42,030 nt of DNA from Candidatus Pacearchaeota archaeon CG06_land_8_20_14_3_00_35_12 (GTDB lineage Archaea; Nanobdellota; Nanobdellia; Pacearchaeales; PEVX01), in contig PEVX01000025.1 of assembly GCA_002780285.1 (NCBI GenBank), forward strand, positions 1 to 42,030, in the 5' to 3' direction. Below are positions 27,254 through 36,766 of this stretch, one piece after another (position 1 is the stretch's first letter; every line of letters starts with the position of its first letter). A program made the position numbers and the translations under genes. The notes under the pieces are model-generated. The model saw only the letters and a program-made list of their open reading frames with translations. It did no database searches and was not told the DNA's origin.

Positions 27254-28675
27254 ATGGCAAAGGGAAATATGGGCTTAGCTGGAAAACTTGCCGCGGGAAT
27301 TGCAGCAGGAGTAACTATTTTGTCACTTTATTCTGGAATTGCAAAAGCGCAGGAAACAGAGGCAAGCAATGCAGCCAGCGAAACAATTTCTTTCTCAATA
27401 ATGCCTTCTGATACATCTTCTCTTGATTCTTTTGTAAGTAATTTAAGCTTTGATACAGAAGTGACGCGAATATATGGCACCCTTGTTTCAAGTTATGTTA
27501 AATATTCACAAGCTGAAACAGAAACTGCACCTCAAATAGAAATAGAGACAGAAAAAGAAATTCCAGAAACTTCTCCAATTTCTGTGCCTTCTATGCCAAT
27601 TGTTCCTGAACCTGAATATATTCCTGAATTTAAAGAAAAAGAAATTTCTCCAGCGCCTGTTTCTATTTTTCCTGAGAAAAAAACCTTTGTTGATAAAACA
27701 CGCTTTTCATTGCCTTTGAAAATTCCGGGCTTAATGTTTCAATTGGAAACACGATCAATAAATCTTGAAAAATTGCTGAGGTCTAAACCTGTAGTTAAGA
27801 CAGCCAAGGAAACAAAAACAATTTATGTTCCAATTCAAAAGCCAGAATCAAATATTGAAAATTACGGAAAATTTGAGACGGGTGTTGCTGTTTTGAGCCC
27901 AGAAGATATTTTCAAAGCATTTAATTTTTCCTCAGATGAATCCCGAGTTCTTTTTTTGAAAAAAATGCCAAGGCATCCTCTTGCTCAGAAAGCTGCAAGC
28001 GAGCTGAAGGAAAGAGATATGGATTTCAGGAATAGGGAAATAAAAAATCTTTATTTTGATGATTCAGAAGGGTTTTGGATTGTTGAGGCAAGCCCTTGGT
28101 TTCAGTATAAATATGGCTTCAAAAAGCCCAAGCATTCAAAAGGCCCGACAGAAAGCGGTAAAAAAAGTGCGTATTACTGCGCAAGATTTGTTCAGCAGAC
28201 TTTTTACAGCAATTTTTCTGAAGAAGAATGCAGAAAACTTGGAATTGAAGGACATGTATGGATGATGATTGATTTTTTAAAAGAAAAAAAAGAGATAATT
28301 TATGAGAGAGAGGTAAAAAGCAGCGTTCTATGCAAAAATTTGAGAAAAGAATATCCAAACAAAGAATATTCTGAAATTTTGAAAATGATGGCAGAAGAAA
28401 GAAAGAAAACAGAGGATGAAGTTAGAGCCATGCTTAGGCCAGGAGATATAATTATTGCATGGAATCCTTATTCTCTTTACAAAAAGCACTTAGTCACACA
28501 TTCTGCAATCTATTTAGGAGATGGATATATTATGCAGGACTGGAAGAAAAAGCTAGAGATTATGACTCTTGATGAGCTTTATAGAAGAATTCCAGGAAGA
28601 ATTGATTTTATTGGAAGGCCTGATTTAGCAAAAACATACAAAAAGATAATATTGAGGGATTTTGAGAATAAATAA
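27254..28675 (+). CDS. Secreted NlpC/P60- or CHAP-like cysteine peptidase/amidase-fold protein
   Basis: N-term signal; 'SAYYCARFVQQTF' and 'LRPGDIIIAWNPYSLYKKHLVTHSAIYLGDGYIMQDW' (Cys/His pair). Confidence 0.6.
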   Translation: MAKGNMGLAGKLAAGIAAGVTILSLYSGIAKAQETEASNAASETISFSIMPSDTSSLDSFVSNLSFDTEVTRIYGTLVSSYVKYSQAETETAPQIEIETEKEIPETSPISVPSMPIVPEPEYIPEFKEKEISPAPVSIFPEKKTFVDKTRFSLPLKIPGLMFQLETRSINLEKLLRSKPVVKTAKETKTIYVPIQKPESNIENYGKFETGVAVLSPEDIFKAFNFSSDESRVLFLKKMPRHPLAQKAASELKERDMDFRNREIKNLYFDDSEGFWIVEASPWFQYKYGFKKPKHSKGPTESGKKSAYYCARFVQQTFYSNFSEEECRKLGIEGHVWMMIDFLKEKKEIIYEREVKSSVLCKNLRKEYPNKEYSEILKMMAEERKKTEDEVRAMLRPGDIIIAWNPYSLYKKHLVTHSAIYLGDGYIMQDWKKKLEIMTLDELYRRIPGRIDFIGRPDLAKTYKKIILRDFENK

Positions 28676-28721
28676 AAAGCTTTATAAACGATTTCGGATT
28701 CTGAAATTTTTAATTTCTACG

Positions 28722-29969
28722 ATGAAATTTAAGCTTGAAGAAATTTTGAAAGGTATTGGAACAACTATTTTAGCAGGAGCTTTGGCATTTGCAATCGCAG
28801 GCTCTGCTTATGCTTACAAGTCTGCAAGCAGCAAAGAAAAAACGAGAATAAAAAAAGAAGCACTGCTTCTTGCTGAAAAGCAGGAAAAAGAAAAGACTGA
28901 GAATTTTAATAAAGACTTGGACAATTTCAATAAGAGATTTTTTAGGATTGTTGAAAACGGCGAAATTGGAAATTCTTTGGAAAGATTTCAGAATATAAAG
29001 AAAGAGTATAATGCAGAAACAAATCCAGTAAATCCTCTTTATTTGAAAACAAAAGATGCTGTGATTGAATGCGCAAAAAAAGTAAATGAGCTCAGACAAC
29101 TTTATTTGAAGTCAAATGGTGAGATTGATTCTCCCAAGTTTTATTCAGAATGCAATCAGCTTGCTCAGAATTATGTAAAAATGGTTTCAGAGCCTGAAAC
29201 CCAAGTAGCAAAAACAGAGATAATTGTTGCAAAAGCCAATGTGGTTGAAAAAAAAGAAGCAAAAATCATTCAACCATCAAAGGAAATAAAATTGGCAAAG
29301 GCAGACGCGACTGTAATTGTTAAAAAAATAGTTCCTGCGCAGATAAAGAAAAAATCTGTTAAATTAATAGTGAGATTGCCTGAGAAAAAAGTAGAATCTT
29401 ATGATGCTGCGACATTGAAGAATCTTGAAAAAGCCTACCCATATTTCAAAACAGCATGCCAAAAAACAAAGCTTCCAGACCATTTATTTGATGAATATGT
29501 GGGCTTGGGCTGGACTGAAAGCTGGTTTGAGGTCGGAGCCAAGGGTTCTGCTGGAGAAAGAGGATATCATCAAGTTATGCCTAGCACATATGCACTTTAT
29601 TACAAAAATGAAAAGCTTAGGAACAAGTACGAACTTGTGCCATGGTATCATATTGAAAATTTTCCCAGAGATTCTGAATCTATGAAAAGCCTTGAAATTG
29701 TTGCTGCGCTTCATTTCAGCTCAAGAATTAAAAAAAATAAAAAGCATTCTGATGCAAGAGAAATAATCCTGAGATATAATTGGGGAAATGGTAGAGTTGA
29801 CAGGGCTGTTTCGCAATTTGGAAATTTTGAGAATTTATGGAGTCATTTAAAGAAAAAAGAGACAGACAAGGACAAGAAGGCGTATTATTATGTTATTTAC
29901 ACCTTGAGATACAAGGAGAAATGTGAAGATAAAATAAAAGAGCTTGAAAAAACTTCAATTGGATTGTAA
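28722..29969 (+). CDS. Secreted lysozyme-like/SLT lytic transglycosylase-domain protein
   Basis: Signal 'GTTILAGALAFAIAGSAYA'; 'DEYVGLGWTESWFEVGAKGSAGERGYHQVMPSTYALYY' resembles SLT ES/GxxGxxQxxPsT. Confidence 0.75.
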   Translation: MKFKLEEILKGIGTTILAGALAFAIAGSAYAYKSASSKEKTRIKKEALLLAEKQEKEKTENFNKDLDNFNKRFFRIVENGEIGNSLERFQNIKKEYNAETNPVNPLYLKTKDAVIECAKKVNELRQLYLKSNGEIDSPKFYSECNQLAQNYVKMVSEPETQVAKTEIIVAKANVVEKKEAKIIQPSKEIKLAKADATVIVKKIVPAQIKKKSVKLIVRLPEKKVESYDAATLKNLEKAYPYFKTACQKTKLPDHLFDEYVGLGWTESWFEVGAKGSAGERGYHQVMPSTYALYYKNEKLRNKYELVPWYHIENFPRDSESMKSLEIVAALHFSSRIKKNKKHSDAREIILRYNWGNGRVDRAVSQFGNFENLWSHLKKKETDKDKKAYYYVIYTLRYKEKCEDKIKELEKTSIGL

Positions 29970-29972
29970 TTG

Positions 29973-30410
29973 CTATCTCTTTTTCTTTTTGAATAAAGCA
30001 ATTAACAGGATTATCGCTCCAGCGATATTGCTGATGTCGGCGAGATTGAATGCAGCTGAGTTTTGAATGAATGAAAATTTGATGAAATCAATGACAAAGC
30101 CAAGGCAAACTCTGTTCATGGTGTTCGCAACTGTTCCTGCAAAAATCAATGCAAGCGCAATCTGCATTGGCCTGCTGACACTTCCGTAGAAATACAGGAT
30201 TAATACAATTACAATTAATGCAATTGCAATAAGAAGAAAGTCAAATCCCTGCAAAATCCCAAAAGCCGCGCCTTTGTTTAGTATCGGCTGCGAGCAGAGG
30301 AAAAGAAAACAGCCTCTGACATTTACAAAATAATTTTTCGTTATGAAATCCACGAGAAAAATAATCCCTGCAAGGATAAACATGAACAAATAGCCAAACC
30401 TCTTTTTCAT
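29973..30410 (-). CDS. lspA: Signal peptidase II (lipoprotein signal peptidase)
   Basis: 'DFITKNYF', 'LNKGAAFGI', 'AGTVANTMNRVCLGFVIDFIKF', 'AAFNLADISNIAG' with both catalytic Asp. Confidence 0.88.
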   Translation of the reverse strand: MKKRFGYLFMFILAGIIFLVDFITKNYFVNVRGCFLFLCSQPILNKGAAFGILQGFDFLLIAIALIVIVLILYFYGSVSRPMQIALALIFAGTVANTMNRVCLGFVIDFIKFSFIQNSAAFNLADISNIAGAIILLIALFKKKKR

Positions 30411-30431
30411 TTTTTCCCCTCTTTTTTAAAT

Positions 30432-30875
30432 TTAAATTAAATCTTCCCGAACTCCGGTTTTTCTTTCTAATCTTTCTATTCTTTTTTCCATCAAATCAAG
30501 CCTGTCTGAAATCCTGTAAAGCTTTTCAGCAAGCCTTCTCCTCCTTTCTTCAGAGTTTATTTCAGAACTTGATGTTGTATCTGAAGAAATTGATGAATTA
30601 TATGAATTTGAATCAGTAGATGTATTTGTCGAAGAAGTTTCAGATGTTGTGGATGTTGAAGCAGAAGGAGTTGAGCTCATTGCAAACATGTTTATAAATC
30701 CAGTATCAGAGCCTGTTGAACTTGCTGAGCTTGACGAACTTGATGCATCTGTGCTTGAAACAGGGCTTGCTGTTGAATTGACTGTGGACATTGCGCTTGA
30801 TTTTGCCAACGGCCTGAGGTCAATCATTCCACCGCTGCTCGAATAATCTTTTTTCTTTTTGAATGGATTCCACAT
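30432..30875 (-). CDS. Ser/Thr-rich low-complexity protein with C-terminal coiled coil
   Basis: ORF; Ser/Thr-rich middle and 'EKLYRISDRLDLMEKRIERLERKTG' C-terminus. Confidence 0.55.
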   Translation of the reverse strand: MWNPFKKKKDYSSSGGMIDLRPLAKSSAMSTVNSTASPVSSTDASSSSSSASSTGSDTGFINMFAMSSTPSASTSTTSETSSTNTSTDSNSYNSSISSDTTSSSEINSEERRRRLAEKLYRISDRLDLMEKRIERLERKTGVREDLI

Positions 30876-30941
30876 GGTTATACTGTGGTTGCGGAAGATT
30901 AAAAAGATTTCTTTTTACCACTCTTTCCTTAAAAATGCCCC

Positions 30942-30965
30942 AAATATTTTGCATGCAAAATATTT
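30942..30965. promoter_or_regulatory. 24-bp perfect palindrome AAATATTTTGCATGCAAAATATTT in divergent intergenic region
   Basis: Perfect dyad overlapping a TATA-like ATATTTAAAA. Confidence 0.55.
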
Positions 30966-30975
30966 AAAACTCAAT

Positions 30976-30997
30976 CTGCAATATATATTCTGTAATA
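30976..30997. repeat. 22-bp element CTGCAATATATATTCTGTAATA (copy 1)
   Basis: 21/22 identical to 39355-39376. Confidence 0.5.
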
Positions 30998-31030
30998 AAA
31001 GGGGCAGAATGAGGCAGACAAGGAATAAAA

Positions 31031-32545
31031 ATGGCAAGTGATGAGGTGAAAGATATTGGAAAGATACTAGTCAAGGTTTCTGGAAGATATAAAAATCCTG
31101 AAAAAAAAGAGGATATGGAGCCTTACTGGCAGAATGAATTGACTTATGACAGCTCTTCAGAAACATTAGAGCCCTTGTATTTCTGGATTTTGGATTTCAT
31201 GTCTGGATACAAGCCTGAAAAAATAGTTGATAATTTTGTGGCATCTCCTGGCTCAGGACATTTTGCAGAACTTGGAGCAAGAATGACGAGAATGCAGGAA
31301 GAGGGCATGAAAATTCTTGGATATGTTAACAATGTTTTGAAATCAGTAATCAATATAATTTATGATTTGAGGGAATTTGAAATAAGATTAAGCCATTACG
31401 ATGCTCTTCATTCAGAAAAACAAGTGGCAAAAGAGGCAGGAATGCTTGCATTGAAGCAAATATGGATGGATAATGTTGATATAAAAAGAGGCGTAGGAAG
31501 CATGAACCAACTGACATATCAGCTTGGATTTTCAACATTGAGAGACGCATTCATGGCTGCTAAAAATGTTGATTCAGTTGATCAAATGGATTTGAATGAT
31601 AGGGTTAAAAGACTTTTGAAGCCAAGGCTTGCAGAATTTTTCAAATGGCTTGAGATGTCAGAGATGGAATTAAGAAAAAGATATGCTCTTGAGATAAGCT
31701 ATCTGAAAGCGCAGAAAGGAACACTCGAGCTTTATACAAGATGGGCAAAGCCATATCTAAGAGCAGCAGAGCAATTGATGATGAAAGAAAGCAAATTAAC
31801 AACTCCTGCGTTAGTCACATCATTCAATACGACAATTCTTCAGCTCACTCTTTTTGGTTCAAGCGCAATTGATGTAAAAAATCTCGCAGACAACAAGAAA
31901 CTTCCTCCAGAATTTGCAAAAGAAAGTGTTTATAAAAAAATGAGGAAGATTTATTCCTGCGTGCTGATTGATTTTGCATTCAGAGGCATTCCAGAAAGAA
32001 TCTCGCAGCAGCCCCATTATGTTTTCGGAGGAAGGGCAGATGTTGCGTTCTGGGCATTTGCATTGAATGAGGATGAATTGTTCTGGTTCAAGAAAAGATT
32101 GGAAAAATCAGATTTAAACAAGGCATTAAACCTTGTGCAGGATATTACAGATGAAAGCCTGAAGCAGCTGAATAATGATATTGATTATTTCATTAACAAG
32201 GAAAAAGAGGCAAAGGAAAAAGCAGAAGAAGAGACAAAGCTCGCAGCCTCTGAAAATCCATTTACTGCTTTATTTGGATTCGGCCTGCCTAAAAAAGAGC
32301 CTTCTGAAGCAGAGAAAAAACAAAAAAAAGAAAAAGAAGAGGCTGAAAAATTAAAAGAATTCGAAACAGGAGGCTTGCCTGCAGAAACATATGAAGAAAA
32401 GCTCGTCAGGAAAGTTGCTGAAAAAAATGCCGCTGAATTCTGCTTCAAGATATATGATGTTTTCAAAAAATCTCACGACATGGCGTCGCATCCAGACCCT
32501 TTTGAAATGCTGCATTTTAGCCCTGAAGAGCTGAAGCCGGCCTAA
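31031..32545 (+). CDS. Conserved-looking hypothetical protein with helical content and charged C-terminal linker
   Basis: 504-aa ORF with upstream promoter-like sequence. Confidence 0.7.
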   Translation: MASDEVKDIGKILVKVSGRYKNPEKKEDMEPYWQNELTYDSSSETLEPLYFWILDFMSGYKPEKIVDNFVASPGSGHFAELGARMTRMQEEGMKILGYVNNVLKSVINIIYDLREFEIRLSHYDALHSEKQVAKEAGMLALKQIWMDNVDIKRGVGSMNQLTYQLGFSTLRDAFMAAKNVDSVDQMDLNDRVKRLLKPRLAEFFKWLEMSEMELRKRYALEISYLKAQKGTLELYTRWAKPYLRAAEQLMMKESKLTTPALVTSFNTTILQLTLFGSSAIDVKNLADNKKLPPEFAKESVYKKMRKIYSCVLIDFAFRGIPERISQQPHYVFGGRADVAFWAFALNEDELFWFKKRLEKSDLNKALNLVQDITDESLKQLNNDIDYFINKEKEAKEKAEEETKLAASENPFTALFGFGLPKKEPSEAEKKQKKEKEEAEKLKEFETGGLPAETYEEKLVRKVAEKNAAEFCFKIYDVFKKSHDMASHPDPFEMLHFSPEELKPA

Positions 32546-32623
32546 GCCAGCTAATTTAATTTATGTTTTGAGGAGTTGAATTTCTTTCTTAAACTATATA
32601 AATTACCTATTGCTTTGTTTTTT

Positions 32624-33181
32624 ATGGCAGAAGAAAGCGAAGAAGAAAAAAACAGAGAAGAAGAAAAAAAAGAAAAAGAAGAGGAAGAATCTGAAGAGAA
32701 AGAAGAACTGCAGATTTCAAGAAAAGGATTTGAAGTTTCAGAAGAGCCTGTTTCCAGAGGAGGAAGGGCGCCGATTCTCGAATCAGGAAAAAGAATCGAG
32801 GCAGAAGAGAACGAGAATCTCGAGCAAAAATTAAAAGAAGTTCCTTCACAGGCCAAAGAAACTGAAAAAGCAGAAAAGCCATATGTTTCAGATTATGAAG
32901 AGAAAAGAGTTTTCTATGAAAATCTCGAAGGCCAAGGGCTTGAAAGGCCAAGACATGTTGAATTCGCTCCTGAAAGGGTTTTTGAAAAACCCGCAAGGCA
33001 GGACCTTGAATTGCAGCAGAATATAGAAAGAAAATCAGAGCTCGAGAGGCATAATGTGAGCGATCTTTTGGCTCCTTCTCATGTTGAATACAAGTCAGAA
33101 AAAGGCTTTTTGGAATTTAATCCGCTGAAAGAATTGAAAGGCCACGGACGCGAGGAAATAAGAAAATATCGTCGGCATTAG
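32624..33181 (+). CDS. Highly charged Glu/Lys-rich hypothetical protein
   Basis: 'MAEESEEEKNREEEKKEKEEEESEEKEE...' ORF; start trimmed to first plausible Met. Confidence 0.55.
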   Translation: MAEESEEEKNREEEKKEKEEEESEEKEELQISRKGFEVSEEPVSRGGRAPILESGKRIEAEENENLEQKLKEVPSQAKETEKAEKPYVSDYEEKRVFYENLEGQGLERPRHVEFAPERVFEKPARQDLELQQNIERKSELERHNVSDLLAPSHVEYKSEKGFLEFNPLKELKGHGREEIRKYRRH

Positions 33182-33232
33182 ATTTAAATATCAGAAATTG
33201 CTATTAAAAACAGCGATAAAAAGTGGGTGAAA

Positions 33233-35065
33233 ATGGCTTATACCAATTATGAATTTTTTTACGAAGGAATTTACAAACCAGTAGAGCAGGATTATGGAGA
33301 CCTTTTTACTGGATACAGATTTCCAGGTTATTCTATCGGTGCTTCTACTTCCACGCAGACAGCAAATCAGGTTCAGGAAGTTTCTTCTCGGCTGAATGAA
33401 GGAATGAAAGTTGTTGAAATGAGTGTGCTAGACCCAAGAGTGATGGGCATGATTCCAAAACAGCATATGAAAGAGCTTAATCAATTGTCAAAATTAACAG
33501 GAAGCGAGACAACTTTACATGGTCCTTTGATAGACCCTGCTGGATTTTCAAGAGAAGGATGGAGCGAGTCTGCAAGGCATGAAGCAGAGCAGGAAATGCT
33601 TCAGATTGTTGAAAGAGCCCATGAATTAAATCCAAAAGGAAATGTTCCTGTTTCATTTCACTCGTCAAACTGGGGATTTCCAGGCGCAGAATATGAAAAA
33701 ACAAAAACAGGAGAAAAAGAAACAGTTATTGTCGCTGTAAATCCAGAGACAGGCCAGCCCTCTGCATTCAAGGAAGAAAAAGTCTATTATCCCGGCGAGG
33801 AAACGCCAAGAGAATACGGCCCAAGAAAAAGACTTGAAGTTTACAATGAAACAGCCTGGTCAAACCAGATAACAGGATTATTGCAGATGGCAAAGCATGG
33901 AGATGAAATTTTAAGATCTCCATATGTTGAGGATGCCTCGAAAGTTTATTTAGAAGCAGTAAAAGGCCATCCAGTCGCGCCAGAAGACAGGGACAAAATT
34001 GCAATCACAGAAGATGCTGCAAATAAAGCATTGATGTTTTTTCAGGATGTTGAGGCAGGAATCAGAAGCATGTATGACAATGCATATAAATATGGAATTA
34101 AAGATGCTCCTGAAGACGAGAAGCAGAGAGGAATTGCCGCTGAACGAGCAAAAATTTTGACAGCGCTTTCAAAACAATATACAGCAATGTACAAAGAGAT
34201 GGATGAAAGAAAAAGAAGAGGAGAGCACATTGATATTCTTGATTATGCGTTAAAATACAAAAGAAGATGTGATGAAGGAATTGCAGCCCTGAAACATATT
34301 ACTCCTGTCCAAATGATGCGGCCTGTAGAAGAATTTGCCCTTGACAAAAGCGCAAGGACAATTGCGAATGTTGCTTTTCAGTCATATAAAAAATTCGGTA
34401 CAAGTGCTCCGATTGTAAGCCTGGAAAATCCTCCTGGTGAAATTGGAGGTTTCTCAAGGGCAAAACAATTGAAGCAATTAATAAACGCCTCAAGAGAGCA
34501 ATTTGTTCAAAATGCAGTTAATTCAGGAATGTCAGAAACACGGGCAAGAGGTGCTGCTGAAAAATTAATCGGCGCAACCTGGGATGTAGGGCATATTAAT
34601 TTGATGCGCAAAGGAGGATTTACAGAAGAGGATATAATAAAAGAAACAAAGGCAATCGCGCCTTTTGTAAAACACGTTCATCTTGCTGATAATTTTGGAT
34701 TTCAGGAAGCCCATCTTCCTCCTGGAATGGGTGGAGTTCCAATAAAACCAATGCTTGAAGAATTGGAAAAAGCAGGTTTCAAGGGAAAAGCAATTGTTGA
34801 AGCAGGAGAGTTTGTCCAGCATTTCAAGGCATCTCCTCATCCTTACGCGCTTTCTGCATTAGGCAGTCCTTTGTATGATATTAAAATGGCGCCTTACTGG
34901 AACCAAATACAATCAAGCTATGGAAGTTATTTCGGAGGCTATGGAACAATGCTTCCTGAAGAGCATTTTTCAATGTACGGCGCTGGATTTTCAACATTGC
35001 CTACAGAGCTTGGAGGCAGGGTTCCTGGCAAGCAGTCAAGATTGACAGGAACACCAATGGAATAA
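33233..35065 (+). CDS. Xylose isomerase-like / AP endonuclease family 2 TIM barrel protein
   Basis: 'VSLENPPGEIGGFSRAKQLKQLI', 'GATWDVGHINLMRKG', 'APFVKHVHLADNFGFQEAHLPPGMGGVPIKPMLEELEKAGFKGKAIVEAG'. Confidence 0.78.
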   Translation: MAYTNYEFFYEGIYKPVEQDYGDLFTGYRFPGYSIGASTSTQTANQVQEVSSRLNEGMKVVEMSVLDPRVMGMIPKQHMKELNQLSKLTGSETTLHGPLIDPAGFSREGWSESARHEAEQEMLQIVERAHELNPKGNVPVSFHSSNWGFPGAEYEKTKTGEKETVIVAVNPETGQPSAFKEEKVYYPGEETPREYGPRKRLEVYNETAWSNQITGLLQMAKHGDEILRSPYVEDASKVYLEAVKGHPVAPEDRDKIAITEDAANKALMFFQDVEAGIRSMYDNAYKYGIKDAPEDEKQRGIAAERAKILTALSKQYTAMYKEMDERKRRGEHIDILDYALKYKRRCDEGIAALKHITPVQMMRPVEEFALDKSARTIANVAFQSYKKFGTSAPIVSLENPPGEIGGFSRAKQLKQLINASREQFVQNAVNSGMSETRARGAAEKLIGATWDVGHINLMRKGGFTEEDIIKETKAIAPFVKHVHLADNFGFQEAHLPPGMGGVPIKPMLEELEKAGFKGKAIVEAGEFVQHFKASPHPYALSALGSPLYDIKMAPYWNQIQSSYGSYFGGYGTMLPEEHFSMYGAGFSTLPTELGGRVPGKQSRLTGTPME

Positions 35066-35136
35066 GCAAAGAAAATAGAACTGAAAAGATTTAAAAAAGA
35101 AAATCATTACTAATTATCAATTAAAAAAGAGGATAG

Positions 35137-36036
35137 ATGGCAAAAGCAAAAGTTGTTTCTAAAGAGAAGCTCGAACAATCTGCTGAGAAAGCAGAATCAA
35201 AGGAAGGCATGAAAATTCCAAAGTCAAAAATGAAAAAGCTTTCAAAAGAGGTTCTGAAAACCCTGTCAATGATAAAAGAAAGAGACATTGCAATGGATTT
35301 TGCAACAAAGGTTTATGAAAAATTCGGAAAGATAATAAAATCAGTCATTCTTTTTGGAAGCACTGCAAAAGGCACTGCTGAAAAACATTCTGATATTGAT
35401 GTAATAATTATTGTTGATGACGCAACAGTCCAATGGGATACAGAGCTTATTGGATGGTATAGAGAAGAGCTTGGAAAATTAATTATGGCGAATCCTTACA
35501 CAAGAAGCCTTCATATAAATACAGTAAAATTGACTACATGGTGGCATGACATGATACGCGGAGACCCGGTTATAATGAATATCATAAGATGGGGCGAAGC
35601 ATTGATTGATTTTGCCGGATTTTTCAATCCATTAAAAGTATTACTAGTAAGAGGAAACATAAAATCAACTCCTGAATCTATTTACATGGCTTTGCAGAGA
35701 GCACCGATTCACATGGCAAGAAGCAAAGCTGCTTTGCTCGGAGCAATAGAGGGATTGTATTGGGCAATGGTTGATTCTTCCCACGCTGCTTTAATTGCAG
35801 CAAAAAAATCACCACCTTCACCAGAACATGTTCCAATTCTTTTAAGAGAGACTTTTGTTGACAAGGGATTGTTGGATATGAAATATGTCACATGGTACAG
35901 GGATTTGTATTTGATTGCCCACAGGATCCTGCATGGGGATATAACAGCGATTAAAGGCAATGAAATTGATTTGTGGATAAAAAGAACAGACGAATTTATT
36001 AAAGAAATGGCAATAATTGTGAATAGAATTGTGTGA
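35137..36036 (+). CDS. MNT-like nucleotidyltransferase fused to a HEPN-like C-terminal domain
   Basis: 'FGSTAKGTAEKHSDIDVII' = GSx10DxD; C-terminal helical region with 'RDLYLIAHRILHGD' (Rx6H). Confidence 0.75.
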   Translation: MAKAKVVSKEKLEQSAEKAESKEGMKIPKSKMKKLSKEVLKTLSMIKERDIAMDFATKVYEKFGKIIKSVILFGSTAKGTAEKHSDIDVIIIVDDATVQWDTELIGWYREELGKLIMANPYTRSLHINTVKLTTWWHDMIRGDPVIMNIIRWGEALIDFAGFFNPLKVLLVRGNIKSTPESIYMALQRAPIHMARSKAALLGAIEGLYWAMVDSSHAALIAAKKSPPSPEHVPILLRETFVDKGLLDMKYVTWYRDLYLIAHRILHGDITAIKGNEIDLWIKRTDEFIKEMAIIVNRIV

Positions 36037-36366
36037 TTAAATTTTTCCTGTTGAATCCTTGTATTTTGCAATCGCTCTTTCTGCAGCATTTCTAATATCT
36101 TCAACACTTTTTTCTGTGTTCAGCGCAGTATTGACATAATCTGTAATCATTTCATCAAAATCATTCACCGCGCTTTTGAATTCCTCAATGCTTGAAAAAG
36201 GAAATCCCAGCATTGCGCTGATTCCTGTTAAGTTATTGCAGTTTGGATATCCTTTGCAGTAAACATTACAGCCTTTTTCTTTTATGTACTCAAAACATTC
36301 TTCAGTGTCTTTGATTATGGGCTTTATTCCCAGTTCTTCTGCAAAAAGTTTTGTTATGTCTGGCAT
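36037..36366 (-). CDS. Small hypothetical protein with Cys cluster
   Basis: 109-aa ORF 'CFEYIKEKGCNVYCKGYPNCNN'. Confidence 0.6.
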   Translation of the reverse strand: MPDITKLFAEELGIKPIIKDTEECFEYIKEKGCNVYCKGYPNCNNLTGISAMLGFPFSSIEEFKSAVNDFDEMITDYVNTALNTEKSVEDIRNAAERAIAKYKDSTGKI

Positions 36367-36367
36367 T

Positions 36368-36736
36368 TTATTTTGTTGTATTTAAAATATTTTTAAGCAC
36401 CTTTTTAATCTTTTCTTCTTCCTCTTCTTCCTTTGGACTTAGGATGTTGTAGCACATCATTATGACATCCACGCCGGTAGTTGTTCTTCTTCCTGTTCTT
36501 AAATCAAAATCAAGCGTTTTTATGACAAGGTCGTAGCAATCAGCAACTTTTTTGCATCCGGGCTTGCTTATGCATTGAGAGCAATTTTCATGATTTTGAA
36601 GGTGTTGATTGCAATAAGTAGTCCCCATTTCAACCAAGTTATCAAGCACTTTAACTGCACCGATAAATTTTCTTATTTGCTCTTCCTCAGTATCAAGTTT
36701 GTAGTACTGGAATACTTTATTTTTTTCTTGTGCCAT
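36368..36736 (-). CDS. Small hypothetical protein with Cys cluster
   Basis: 122-aa ORF 'CNQHLQNHENCSQCISKPGCKKVADC'. Confidence 0.6.
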   Translation of the reverse strand: MAQEKNKVFQYYKLDTEEEQIRKFIGAVKVLDNLVEMGTTYCNQHLQNHENCSQCISKPGCKKVADCYDLVIKTLDFDLRTGRRTTTGVDVIMMCYNILSPKEEEEEEKIKKVLKNILNTTK

Positions 36737-36766
36737 TTTAATTTTGAATTGTATTTTTTTGAGTAT

